Origin: Gammaproteobacteria bacterium
GTDB taxonomy: Bacteria; Pseudomonadota; Gammaproteobacteria; UBA4575
DNA: 25,257 nt
Assembly: GCA_028281205.1 (NCBI GenBank)
Contig: JANQKJ010000351.1
Coordinates: 1 to 25,257, forward strand
Direction of reading: 5' to 3'
Part shown: in pieces, positions 1 through 7,741 of the stretch
Layout of the letters: each line of letters opens with the position of its first letter
How positions within the stretch are numbered: position 1 is the stretch's first letter
Notes under the pieces: model-generated
The model's input: the letters and a program-made list of their open reading frames with translations, nothing else
What the model was told of the DNA's origin: nothing
Database searches by the model: none
Made by a program: the position numbers and the translations under genes

Positions 1-2
1 AG

Positions 3-629
3 CCAGGTCTTTACACTATAGTATTCGTTGCCAATAACCAGCCTATTACACGTTTTTTAGTCAGACTAGAACAGACTTCAGCTGGAGAAGATGCCTTTGA
101 CCCTGAGAAGAAATTTCGTTTTGATGGTTATTGGCGAACTCGAGCGCATATAACATTAAGAGATCATAAAGACGAGTCATTTCCTGAACTGACTATGTGG
201 TTAGGTGGTAAAGATCTTCCCGCCGGAAAAAATGGTGACTTATTCTTTACTAGCTTATTACGCAATGGCGAACTAGTTGCACACAGTAGACGCACAACTG
301 GCCATATTTCTGGTGGACATTTTGAGCCAAAATATGTCAGCCTTTATCATCCGCACGATAAAGGTAAAGAGGCTAATGCAGAACTGTTTATGTTGAGAGA
401 TTTGCAGATAGCCAACGGTGAATACGAAGTCAGTGTCACACGCCAGTCCGACGGCGTTAAAATTCGCTCTTATGATTTCGATGTAGTTGACGGAAAAATC
501 CAGGAAATGCCGCAAAGCCAGCTTGGTTATGAACCTGCTAGCGATTTTATTTTACCGCGTGTGCAAAAAAAGGGTTCCGCCATACTGGAAATGTCTAAAG
601 CTATTTGGATCCAGGATATAAAGCGCTGA
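3..629 (+). CDS. Hypothetical protein, 3' part only
   Basis: The reading frame is open from the first complete codon at position 3, so the true start lies outside the window and the ATG at 195 is internal. About 208 codons are visible. The product is mostly polar with many short stretches that look like beta strands (for example YTIVFVANN near the start, and GEYEVSVTRQSDG). It has no cysteine cluster, no membrane segment and no nucleotide-binding motif in the visible part. I do not recognise the family. The absence of hydrophobic segments fits a soluble or secreted protein, but the N-terminus that would show a signal peptide is missing. It is convergent with the HAD gene that ends at 723. Confidence 0.7.
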   Translation, partial: PGLYTIVFVANNQPITRFLVRLEQTSAGEDAFDPEKKFRFDGYWRTRAHITLRDHKDESFPELTMWLGGKDLPAGKNGDLFFTSLLRNGELVAHSRRTTGHISGGHFEPKYVSLYHPHDKGKEANAELFMLRDLQIANGEYEVSVTRQSDGVKIRSYDFDVVDGKIQEMPQSQLGYEPASDFILPRVQKKGSAILEMSKAIWIQDIKR

Positions 630-722
630 AGTGACTATAAATATTCGGTCACCTGAATATTAAAGCAAAAATTGACAAACGTTTAGACGGATCCACCTTT
701 CCGCAACAGTCAGGTTTAATGA

Positions 723-1394
723 CTAGCTGCTTAAAATAGGATCCAATTCATCTAGTGTTTTAATCTCACAATCTGCTTCATAAGGTAGCTTTTCAGAAGT
801 CCTGTTATGTCGATTAAGCCAGATAGAATAAAACCCATATGAAACTGCGCCCACAATGTCCCATGAGTTTGAAGATACAAAAGCAATTTTACTTGCCGGA
901 AAACCTAACTGTTGCTCTACATATTCATAAACTACAGGAGAAGGTTTAAATGCATGTACCTGCTCGGTCGAGAAAATTCTTCCTACAGAAGAATCTAAAT
1001 TTGCAGATTTCATCTCTCTAGATAAAGAATGAGGAGTTCCATTGGACAAAACAGCAGTGACTATTCTCTTATCTTTTAGCTTGGCTAACGCAGCGGACGC
1101 ATCAGGAAAGCTATTTAATTTCGAGTGAGAATTTAAAATCTGTTCTTTTAAGTCAGTATCAGTAATGTTATAAACATCACATGCAAAATCCAATGCATAC
1201 TTTCTTATTTTGTCATAACTAATATGGCGGTTCATTAAGCTCAGTTGGGAAGAATACTGCAATCTCTTTTGTCGCCAAAGCTTAAATATATTCATAGCAT
1301 TATCTCCCAATGGATCCTTGAATTGATCAAATGGAAGATTAGTATCCAAAAGTGTGCCGTAAGCATTAAATATACAAGCCTTAATTTTTTTCAT
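723..1394 (-). CDS. Haloacid dehalogenase type II-like HAD protein with Asn in place of the nucleophile Asp
   Basis: The 223-residue length and the motif order match L-2-haloacid dehalogenases of the HAD superfamily, which remove halide from 2-haloacids through an aspartyl ester. Visible family positions are Thr14 and Arg41, motif II Ser117 in LSNGTP, Lys150 in FKPSP, Tyr156, and the FVSSNSWD block (172-179), which parallels FVSSNAWD of the characterised enzymes. Motif I reads CIFNAYGTLLD, so residue 10, normally the nucleophilic Asp, is Asn (codon AAT). All other catalytic positions I could align are kept. The start has an AAGGAA ribosome-binding site about 6 bases upstream. The gene stands alone between a convergent neighbour and the dcd operon. 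Activity as a dehalogenase is doubtful; it may bind ligand, act differently, or be recently inactivated. Confidence 0.85.
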   Translation of the reverse strand: MKKIKACIFNAYGTLLDTNLPFDQFKDPLGDNAMNIFKLWRQKRLQYSSQLSLMNRHISYDKIRKYALDFACDVYNITDTDLKEQILNSHSKLNSFPDASAALAKLKDKRIVTAVLSNGTPHSLSREMKSANLDSSVGRIFSTEQVHAFKPSPVVYEYVEQQLGFPASKIAFVSSNSWDIVGAVSYGFYSIWLNRHNRTSEKLPYEADCEIKTLDELDPILSS

Positions 1395-1560
1395 TTTTAA
1401 TTCCTTTATTTTGGCTCATGAATAAACTAATCCCCTGACTAAACAATTGCAATCTCATTTAAACAATATTAATCACACAGAAGCATTATTCTCAAGCTAA
1501 ATGGGTAAATATAATAAATTTGTTATGCTGTTACTAATTGACTGAATCCAATCGGACTCA

Positions 1561-2127
1561 TTAAGCTTTAGGTAGCGTCACGCCTGTTTGACCCTGATAT
1601 TTACCACCACGATCTTTATACGATGTCTCGCATTGTTCATCTGATTCAAAAAACAACATCTGTGCAACACCTTCGTTAGCATATATTTTCGCAGGCAAAG
1701 GGGTGGTATTGGAAAATTCTAAAGTGACATGACCTTCCCACTCCGGTTCCAGAGGCGTAACGTTTACAATAATCCCGCAGCGCGCATAAGTCGATTTACC
1801 CAGACACACTGTTAATACTGAGCGGGGAATACGAAAATACTCTACCGTGCTTGCAAGCGCAAAAGAATTTGGAGGAATAATACAAACGTCTCCTTCAAAA
1901 TCAACAAAACTCTCTGAAGCAAATGCTTTTGGGTCAACCACTGCAGAATTAATATTAGTGAAAATTTTAAAATGTGTTGAACAACGCACATCATAACCAT
2001 AACTAGACGTGCCATATGAAATTATTTTTTCGTCATTAATTTGTTTTACCTGGCCGGAAATAAAAGGCTCAATCATTTGCTGTTGTTCGGACATGTGCCG
2101 AATCCAACGATCAGATTTAATAGACAT
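1561..2127 (-). CDS. dcd: dCTP deaminase
   Basis: The enzyme hydrolyses dCTP to dUTP and ammonia, feeding dTMP synthesis. The 188-residue length is normal for the monofunctional enzyme. The trimeric dUTPase-like fold is recognisable from SYGTSSYGYDVRC (37-49), the phosphate-binding GKSTYAR (110-116) and the block around VTPLEPEWEGHVTLEFSN (123-140), where Glu137 is the catalytic glutamate equivalent to Glu138 of E. coli. The C-terminal KYQGQTGVT closes over the nucleotide. It is the last gene of an operon with mrp and a lipoprotein, starting 8 bases after the lipoprotein stop, with only a weak AAGAAA ribosome-binding site. Closeness of dcd to mrp is common in gammaproteobacteria. Confidence 0.97.
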   Translation of the reverse strand: MSIKSDRWIRHMSEQQQMIEPFISGQVKQINDEKIISYGTSSYGYDVRCSTHFKIFTNINSAVVDPKAFASESFVDFEGDVCIIPPNSFALASTVEYFRIPRSVLTVCLGKSTYARCGIIVNVTPLEPEWEGHVTLEFSNTTPLPAKIYANEGVAQMLFFESDEQCETSYKDRGGKYQGQTGVTLPKA

Positions 2128-2135
2128 AGTTTTTC

Positions 2136-2621
2136 TTAATTGAGTGGTGTGACGAAGGGTAGTTTGAAATCACCTTTTTTACTAAAAGGAATAGCATGAT
2201 TAAAGATGGAAGTTTTGATATTACCTTTTACCGTGTAATCAGCCTTACCTGTTCTCAACACTTCTGGCAATGTTTCTATTAAGCCAAAATAAGAAAGGCG
2301 CACGGGGAGCTCAATCGTTTCGCTACCATAAGCAGGCACAGAAATTGACTGATCATCTTGGCCAGTCACCAATTGGTTACCGGAAACGAGTAATTCATAG
2401 CTCAAACCTCTGGCACTCAAACGCACATCATTAGGATTATCAATATCAAGAGTGACAATCGCATCAATGCCCCCCAAAGCTGCATCAGTGATTTCCAGAT
2501 CTCGGACTTGAACTTTTGGCTCTAGCAGAGGCTTAGACAGGGGTGTGGAGCAAGAGCTAAGCCATACCGGCAGCAATAGTAGAACAACACGATTGATTGG
2601 GAAACTACTAAAACTTGTCAT
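2136..2621 (-). CDS. LEA14/WHy-domain outer-membrane lipoprotein
   Basis: The 161-residue product starts with a lipoprotein signal peptide: Arg11, a hydrophobic stretch VVLLLLPVWL and a lipobox LSSC ending at Cys24. Residue +2 is Ser, so outer-membrane sorting is expected. The mature part resembles the water-stress/hypersensitive-response (LEA type 2) immunoglobulin-like domain, with the family pattern of an LDIDNPND strand (59-66) followed by YELLVSG and a late glycine-rich strand. The family is thought to stabilise or bind partners in the envelope; no enzymatic residues are expected. The start codon overlaps the mrp stop by one base (TAATG), which indicates translational coupling to mrp. 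The exact function is unknown. Confidence 0.85.
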   Translation of the reverse strand: MTSFSSFPINRVVLLLLPVWLSSCSTPLSKPLLEPKVQVRDLEITDAALGGIDAIVTLDIDNPNDVRLSARGLSYELLVSGNQLVTGQDDQSISVPAYGSETIELPVRLSYFGLIETLPEVLRTGKADYTVKGNIKTSIFNHAIPFSKKGDFKLPFVTPLN

Positions 2622-3712
2622 TAAGTGTTTTGAATTACAATCTTAGGGAACTTGGCAGCATAATCTTTGCTTTGGCCCGCAAGTTTAGCAGCTGTTTTAC
2701 GTGCAATCTCCTTATAAATTTCACTCACACGACTATCTGGTGAAGAAATTACTGTTGGCTCACCACCATCCACTTGTTCACGAATGCTCATGTCCAAAGG
2801 CAACTTACCTAGCAATTCAACATCATTCTCTTGTGCCATTCTTTCGCCACCACCGGTGCCAAAAATTGGCTCCTCATGTCCACATTGGCTACATATATGT
2901 ACACTCATGTTTTCCACAATACCCAGCACTGGCACTTCAACCTTCTCAAACATCTTTAGGCCTTTACGTGCATCTAATAAAGCTATGTCTTGCGGCGTGG
3001 TAACAATCACCGCTCCGCTCACAGGTATTTTCTGCGCCAGAGTTAGCTGCACATCACCTGTTCCTGGTGGCAAATCTACTACCAAATAATCTAGATCTCT
3101 CCAACGCGTGTCATTAAGTAACTGCTCTAATGCCTGGGTCACCATCGGCCCACGCCAAATCATAGGCGTTTCTTCATCAATCAAGAAACCAATCGACATG
3201 GCTTGAATACCATGCCCGAGCATAGGTTCCAGACTTTTGCCATCACTAGACTCGGGCTGACCTGACACACCTAGCATGCGTGGCTGACTGGGGCCGTAAA
3301 TATCAGCATCCAGTATGCCTACTGTTGCGCCTTCAGCAGACAGGGCCAAGGCTAAGTTCACCGCTGTAGTCGACTTACCAACACCGCCCTTGCCTGACGC
3401 AACAGCGATTACGTTTTTAATATTCTCTAGAGGTTTAAGGCTTTTCTGTACCGAATGAGACTGAATTTTCCACCCTATAGTAATGTCGACATCTTTGACA
3501 CCCTCAAGCTGGGCGACTTTATCATTAATCAAAGTAGCCATTTGTTCACGCATACTCATGGCTGGATAACCCAACTCAATTTGAATACTGACTTTATCGC
3601 CCTCGACTTGAATATCTTTGACCGCTTTACAGGCAACAAAATTCTTGCCGATATTTGGATCTTCGACTGTTTTAAGGGTATCTTCAACTTGCTGTGCACT
3701 GACACTCGCCAT
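2621..3712 (-). CDS. mrp: Mrp/ApbC iron-sulfur cluster carrier ATPase
   Basis: This cytoplasmic P-loop protein binds and delivers [4Fe-4S] clusters to apoproteins as a dimer. The N-terminal MIP18-like domain covers about residues 5-85. The deviant Walker A GKGGVGKS is at 107-114, the Walker B-like VVDLPPGTGD at 211-220, and the cluster-bridging CxxC at Cys274 and Cys277 (HICSQCGHE). At 363 residues it is close to E. coli Mrp. The ATG at 3712 has GAGGA 8 bases upstream. It is the first gene of a three-gene operon (mrp, lipoprotein, dcd) and is divergent from metG, the same neighbourhood as in E. coli and Pseudomonas. Iron-sulfur clients nearby include RimO, Nth and the four-cluster ferredoxin, although no direct link is shown. 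Confidence 0.97.
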   Translation of the reverse strand: MASVSAQQVEDTLKTVEDPNIGKNFVACKAVKDIQVEGDKVSIQIELGYPAMSMREQMATLINDKVAQLEGVKDVDITIGWKIQSHSVQKSLKPLENIKNVIAVASGKGGVGKSTTAVNLALALSAEGATVGILDADIYGPSQPRMLGVSGQPESSDGKSLEPMLGHGIQAMSIGFLIDEETPMIWRGPMVTQALEQLLNDTRWRDLDYLVVDLPPGTGDVQLTLAQKIPVSGAVIVTTPQDIALLDARKGLKMFEKVEVPVLGIVENMSVHICSQCGHEEPIFGTGGGERMAQENDVELLGKLPLDMSIREQVDGGEPTVISSPDSRVSEIYKEIARKTAAKLAGQSKDYAAKFPKIVIQNT

Positions 3713-3878
3713 GGGGTGAATCCTCTTCGTAACTAAATTAAGTGACTGACTATTATGGAAACGCAGTTAACCATCCCGAAGCACAGCTGCCTAGCTCCTG
3801 ATTGAGATATTTTCCCAATACCTCTTCTATCTAGCCGCATTATTGTGAAGCTGGTAAGGTACGCGCTCATTTAGCAAT

Positions 3879-5915
3879 TTGTCCTGTAAGCACGTGAATA
3901 ATCGAAGAATTTTAGTTACTAGCGCATTGCCATACGCAAATGGTTCAATTCATCTGGGCCATCTCGTAGAGTACATTCAGACTGACATTTGGGCGCGCTT
4001 TCAAAAAATGTGTGGCCACGAATGTATATATGTATGCGCCGACGATGCACATGGCACACCGATTATGATACGCGCACAACAAGAAGGGATTTCTCCTGAG
4101 GAATTGATCGCAAAAACCAAGCAAGAGCATGAGCAGGACTTTGCTGATTTTCATATTGCGTTTGATAATTTTCACAGCACACACTCAGATGAAAACAAGT
4201 ACTTCGCCACCAGCATCTTCAAAGCACTGCAAAACAATGGTTATATCAGTACCAATACCGTAACTGATTTATTCGACCCAGAAGAAAAAGTATTTCTGCC
4301 CGATCGCTTCGTACGTGGCACTTGCCCAAAATGCAAAGCTGAAGATCAATATGGTGACAACTGCGAAGTCTGTGGGGCCACTTACACACCTGCCGACTTA
4401 ATCAATCCGCGTTCGGCGCTGAGTGGCGCGCAACCGATTCAAAAAGAAAATTTGCATTACTTCTTTAAGCTCAGCTCACTTGAAGACGCATTAAAAGAAT
4501 GGACACAGTCAGGCAGTCTACAACCCGAGATAGCCAATAAAATATCTGAATGGTTTGCCGATGGCTTACAGGACTGGGACATTTCACGCGATGCTCCTTA
4601 TTTTGGGTTTGAGATTCCAGATGCACCCGGAAAATATTTTTATGTTTGGCTGGATGCACCGATCGGTTATATGGCCAGCTTCAAAAATTATTGCGATCGT
4701 ACTGGTGTTGATTTTGATTCTTATTGGAAACCCGACAGCAGTGCTGAGTTGTACCATTTTATAGGTAAAGACATCGCCTATTTCCACACTTTGTTTTGGC
4801 CCGCTACTTTGATGGGTGCTGGATGGCGCACTCCCACTAGTGTTTTCTGCCACGGTTTTTTAACTGTTAATGGGCAAAAAATGTCAAAATCACGCGGTAC
4901 ATTTATAAAGGCGCGTACTTATCTAAATCATTTAAAGCCAGAATATCTGCGCTACTATTTCGCTGCAAAGTTAAATGATGGCGTGTCGGATATCGACTTA
5001 AATCTGGACGATTTCCAACAACGCGTTAACAGTGACGTGGTTGGCAAGTTAGTCAATATCGCCAGTCGCTGTGCTGGATTTATTTATAAAAAATTTGCTG
5101 CTGAACTGACTGACGAATTTATTGCTGAAGGCACACAAACTTTTAAAACCGCAAGTGAAAAAAATATTGAAATAAAACAACTCTACGAGGCGCGCAAGTA
5201 CTCAGAAGCTATGCGCAGCATTATGGCACTTGCAGACTTGGCTAACCAAGTAATAGATCAATACAAACCTTGGGAACGCATTAAAGACGATGCAAACAAA
5301 CAGGAAGTTCATCAAGTATGTAGTTTTGGCCTAAACATGTTTCGATTACTAATAGGCTACTTAAAGCCTGTCATGCCTGAACTTGCAGAAAAATCTGAAG
5401 CATTTCTAAATTGCAAAATTTCCTGGAGTGACCTTGCAAGTGCACAGGCATTACCCTCAGGACATACAATCAATAAATTCAAGCCCCTTATTACACGTAT
5501 AGAAAAACAGGTGGTAGACAATATGGTAGAAGAAAGCAAACAACAAGCTGCACCTAAAGCCGACGACCCGATCGCTGATGAAATTACGTTTGATGATTTT
5601 GCCAAACTGGACTTACGCGTTGCACGCATCGCTAAAGCCGAGCATGTCGATGGAGCAGATAAATTATTACAACTAACATTAGATCTGGGTGAACCTACGG
5701 GCGGATTACAAAAGAATGTATTTGCCGGCATTAAGAGTGCTTACGACCCTAAAGACCTGGAAGGCAAACTGGTAGTTATGGTGGCTAACCTAGCTGCGCG
5801 CAAAATGCGTTTTGGCTTATCGGAAGGCATGGTACTCGCAGCCAGTGGTGAAGATAGTGGCTTATTCGTAATCCACCCTGACAGCGGTGCTACACCTGGT
5901 ATGCGTGTGAAATAA
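3879..5915 (+). CDS. metG: Methionyl-tRNA synthetase
   Basis: The enzyme charges tRNA-Met in the cytoplasm. From the first possible start, the class I signature HLGH is at 25-28 (PYANGSIHLGH), the zinc knuckle is formed by Cys149, Cys152, Cys162 and Cys165, the KMSKS loop is at 334-338, and the C-terminal EMAP/OB-fold tRNA-binding and dimerisation domain begins near 575 (FDDFAKLDLRVARI). The 678-residue length matches the long E. coli-type dimeric form. The start is uncertain. No ATG is available: an in-frame stop at 3855-3857 leaves only TTG at 3879 or GTG at 3894, which would give MNNRRILVTSALPYANG, a length more like its homologues. Neither has a strong ribosome-binding site. It is followed 7 bases later by the ferredoxin gene. 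Confidence 0.96.
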   Translation: MSCKHVNNRRILVTSALPYANGSIHLGHLVEYIQTDIWARFQKMCGHECIYVCADDAHGTPIMIRAQQEGISPEELIAKTKQEHEQDFADFHIAFDNFHSTHSDENKYFATSIFKALQNNGYISTNTVTDLFDPEEKVFLPDRFVRGTCPKCKAEDQYGDNCEVCGATYTPADLINPRSALSGAQPIQKENLHYFFKLSSLEDALKEWTQSGSLQPEIANKISEWFADGLQDWDISRDAPYFGFEIPDAPGKYFYVWLDAPIGYMASFKNYCDRTGVDFDSYWKPDSSAELYHFIGKDIAYFHTLFWPATLMGAGWRTPTSVFCHGFLTVNGQKMSKSRGTFIKARTYLNHLKPEYLRYYFAAKLNDGVSDIDLNLDDFQQRVNSDVVGKLVNIASRCAGFIYKKFAAELTDEFIAEGTQTFKTASEKNIEIKQLYEARKYSEAMRSIMALADLANQVIDQYKPWERIKDDANKQEVHQVCSFGLNMFRLLIGYLKPVMPELAEKSEAFLNCKISWSDLASAQALPSGHTINKFKPLITRIEKQVVDNMVEESKQQAAPKADDPIADEITFDDFAKLDLRVARIAKAEHVDGADKLLQLTLDLGEPTGGLQKNVFAGIKSAYDPKDLEGKLVVMVANLAARKMRFGLSEGMVLAASGEDSGLFVIHPDSGATPGMRVK

Positions 5916-5922
5916 TTACATT

Positions 5923-6567
5923 ATGTCTACAGTGTTAGCTTCTTACAGCCAAACACTAGCAGTGATTAATGAAGACCACTGCATTGGCTGCACTTTGTGT
6001 ATTAAAGCTTGTCCATTTGACGCTATTATTGGCGCAGCAAAACAACTGCATACCGTCGTCGACTGTTTTTGCACAGGTTGCAAACTATGTATTGCACCTT
6101 GCCCGGTAGACTGCATTAGTATGCAATACAATATTGCCCTTGATGAGCTTACTCCAGCTGAACCTTTATTCAGCTCACATACGGCATGCACTCACTGCGG
6201 CAAATGCCAGCCTGTATGCCCTAGCCATATCAATCCAGAGCATCTTTACACACTCATCAACCAGAAAAAACTTACCCAAGCAAAAGATAATTCTCTCAAC
6301 AGCTGCACCGTGTGTGGTGAGTGCGACAAAGTATGTCCCAGCCACATTCCTTTGAGTGCAACATTCTCTTATGCAATTGATAGGCTGCAATTTAAATCCA
6401 ACAAAAAAGCTTTTACCGATGATTGCAAACAACGCATGCAAACAAGAACACAACGTCTAGATGAGAAAAAGGAAAATCAGCTGGCATTTTTATCTAGTAA
6501 CAAACAAAACTTAGCTAAAAAACTACAAGCACTTAAAAGCACTTCAACAAAAAATAGTCTTAACTAA
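5923..6567 (+). CDS. Four-cluster ferredoxin: RnfB-like domain joined to RnfC-like C-terminal domain
   Basis: Four complete CxxCxxCxxxCP motifs are present: Cys20/23/26/30, 50/53/56/60, 89/92/95/99 and 128/131/134/138, predicting four [4Fe-4S] clusters. The first pair, with EDHCIGCTLCIKACPFDAI and a following HTVVDCFCTGCKLCIAPCP, reads like the ferredoxin domain of RnfB. The second pair, with LYTLINQ between the clusters and CPSHIPL after the last, then an Arg/Lys/Glu-rich tail (about 160-200), reads like the C-terminal part of RnfC. Absent are the RnfB N-terminal membrane anchor and its first cluster domain, and the RnfC NADH/FMN domains. It sits between metG and nth, where many gammaproteobacteria carry rnfB or the rnf operon next to nth. 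I infer a soluble electron carrier derived from Rnf parts; its partners are unknown. Confidence 0.85.
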   Translation: MSTVLASYSQTLAVINEDHCIGCTLCIKACPFDAIIGAAKQLHTVVDCFCTGCKLCIAPCPVDCISMQYNIALDELTPAEPLFSSHTACTHCGKCQPVCPSHINPEHLYTLINQKKLTQAKDNSLNSCTVCGECDKVCPSHIPLSATFSYAIDRLQFKSNKKAFTDDCKQRMQTRTQRLDEKKENQLAFLSSNKQNLAKKLQALKSTSTKNSLN

Positions 6568-6576
6568 TATTGAATC

Positions 6577-7209
6577 GTGAACAAAACTAAACGCACAGAA
6601 ATTTTTACTCGTTTGCGCGAACAAAACCCTCACCCTACTACTGAACTCAATTTTAAAAATGAGTTTGAATTATTGATTGCAGTAATCTTGTCAGCGCAAG
6701 CTACCGACGTAAGTGTTAATAAGGCTACTAAGCCATTATTTAAGATTGCCAACACACCAGAAAAAATTTTAAAGCTAGGTGAAACAAAGCTAAAAAGTTA
6801 CGTTAAGACTATCGGTTTATATAACACTAAGGCAAAAAATATTATTAAGACATGTCGATTACTAGTTAATGAGCACAATGGCCAAGTACCTGAAGACCGT
6901 GCTGCATTGGAGGCATTGCCTGGAGTCGGCCGAAAAACTGCCAATGTTGTTTTAAACACCGCGTTTGGCCATCCCACTATTGCGGTAGATACACATATAT
7001 ACCGCGTTTCCAACCGCACCGGAATTGCCCCAGGTAAAACTGTACTGGAAGTAGAAAAACGTTTATTAAGATTGGTCCCTGAAGAGTTCAAACGCGACGC
7101 ACATCATTGGTTGATATTGCACGGTCGTTACACATGCATTGCTCGCTCGCCTAAATGCTTAGATTGCACAATCTATGATCTTTGTGAATATAAAAGCAAA
7201 ACTGGCTAA
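6577..7209 (+). CDS. nth: Endonuclease III, DNA glycosylase/AP lyase
   Basis: This base-excision repair enzyme removes oxidised pyrimidines and cleaves abasic sites. The helix-hairpin-helix LPGVGRKTANVV (114-125) contains catalytic Lys120, and Asp138 lies in AVDTH. The [4Fe-4S] cluster ligands Cys187, Cys194, Cys197 and Cys203 follow the C-x6-C-x2-C-x5-C spacing. These numbers coincide with those of E. coli Nth, which supports the GTG start at 6577 and the 210-residue length. It begins 9 bases after the ferredoxin stop and probably shares its transcript with metG and the ferredoxin. The arrangement of an Rnf-type gene next to nth is widespread in gammaproteobacteria. Confidence 0.98.
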   Translation: MNKTKRTEIFTRLREQNPHPTTELNFKNEFELLIAVILSAQATDVSVNKATKPLFKIANTPEKILKLGETKLKSYVKTIGLYNTKAKNIIKTCRLLVNEHNGQVPEDRAALEALPGVGRKTANVVLNTAFGHPTIAVDTHIYRVSNRTGIAPGKTVLEVEKRLLRLVPEEFKRDAHHWLILHGRYTCIARSPKCLDCTIYDLCEYKSKTG

Positions 7210-7241
7210 ATTGCCCGTTATTCAACCATTCTAAATTATTG

Positions 7242-7270
7242 GGAACTCATATTAACTGTGGACCCTCTAA
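7242..7270 (+). promoter_or_regulatory. Possible extracytoplasmic-sigma-type promoter for the metallophore cluster
   Basis: GGAACTC (7242-7248) and TCTAA (7266-7270) separated by 17 bases resemble a sigma-E-like promoter (GGAACTT, then TCTAA or TCTGA). It would give a leader of about 150 bases before the precursor gene. Related DUF2282/DUF692 clusters are known to be under ECF sigma control in several bacteria. No sigma-factor gene is in this window, and a sigma-70 promoter closer to the gene cannot be excluded. Confidence 0.35.
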
Positions 7271-7426
7271 CCAAGGTGAAAACAACCCCTTGATTTATAT
7301 AAGGTTACAATACATTTTCGAATGGTTGTAATATATATTCGATGATTAGGGTCTTTAATTGCAGGAAGTAAATATCCAGACCTAAATTTTAACAACAAAC
7401 TAAATAAACAAGTACGGAGATAGTAA

Positions 7427-7741
7427 ATGTCTAAGAAAAACGAACTTAAGCCAATCGCTGCTGCAGTCGGTGCTGCATTAACTGCAAGTGTAATTGCTAT
7501 TCCTATTGCTAATGCAGACGCTAACCCATTTGATATGACTGAGCTGTCTTCAGGCTACATGGTTGCTGAGAGCGAAGAAGGTAAATGTGGAGAAGGTAAA
7601 TGCGGTGAAGGTAAGTGTGGTGAAGGCAAAGCCGAAGAAGGTAAGTGCGGCGAAGGTAAGTGCGGCGAAGGTAAGTGTGGCGAAGGTAAATGTGGCGAAG
7701 GTAAGTGCGGCGAAGGTAAGTGCGGCGAAGGAGAAAGCTAA
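7427..7741 (+). CDS. hvfA: HvfA/bufferin-type RiPP metallophore precursor with EGKCG repeats
   Basis: The 104-residue product has a Sec signal peptide: a lysine-rich start, hydrophobic residues 9-29 and a likely cut after ANA at residue 30. Then come the family block NPFDMTELSSGYMVA (33-47) and a pentapeptide array to the C-terminus. EGKCG occurs nine times (Cys54, 59, 64, 74, 79, 84, 89, 94, 99), with one degenerate unit EGKAE at 66-70. In the Haemophilus HvfA system the cysteines of EGKCG motifs are converted to oxazolone/thioamide pairs that bind Cu(I). The maturase and partner genes follow here (8706-10341), so the same chemistry is expected. An RBS-like CGGAGA lies about 7 bases before ATG. 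A terminator follows at 7831-7867, which should make precursor mRNA more abundant than maturase mRNA. Confidence 0.93.
   Translation: MSKKNELKPIAAAVGAALTASVIAIPIANADANPFDMTELSSGYMVAESEEGKCGEGKCGEGKCGEGKAEEGKCGEGKCGEGKCGEGKCGEGKCGEGKCGEGES
7577..7726 (+). repeat. Ten tandem 15-base units coding EGKCG
   Basis: Ten in-frame 15-base units run without spacers. Units 1-3 and 5-10 encode EGKCG; unit 4 (7622-7636) encodes EGKAE. Unit sequences differ at third codon positions (AAA/AAG, TGT/TGC, GGA/GGT/GGC). Units 5, 6, 9 and 10 are identical, which suggests recent unit duplication and makes the array prone to length change. Confidence 0.95.

Noticed and set aside
640..661. AATATTC/GAATATT hairpin as terminator of the first gene
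   Set aside because: The 7-bp stem is AT-rich and no T-run follows on either strand.
3455..3736. Open frame opposite the start of mrp
   Set aside because: Antisense shadow of a clearly coding gene, no family resemblance and no ribosome-binding site.
4584..4853. Open frame opposite metG
   Set aside because: Lies wholly within metG on the other strand and shows no recognisable domain.
7577..7726. Tandem repeats as a possible CRISPR array
   Set aside because: Units are 15 bases, in frame and without spacers; they encode EGKCG of the metallophore precursor.
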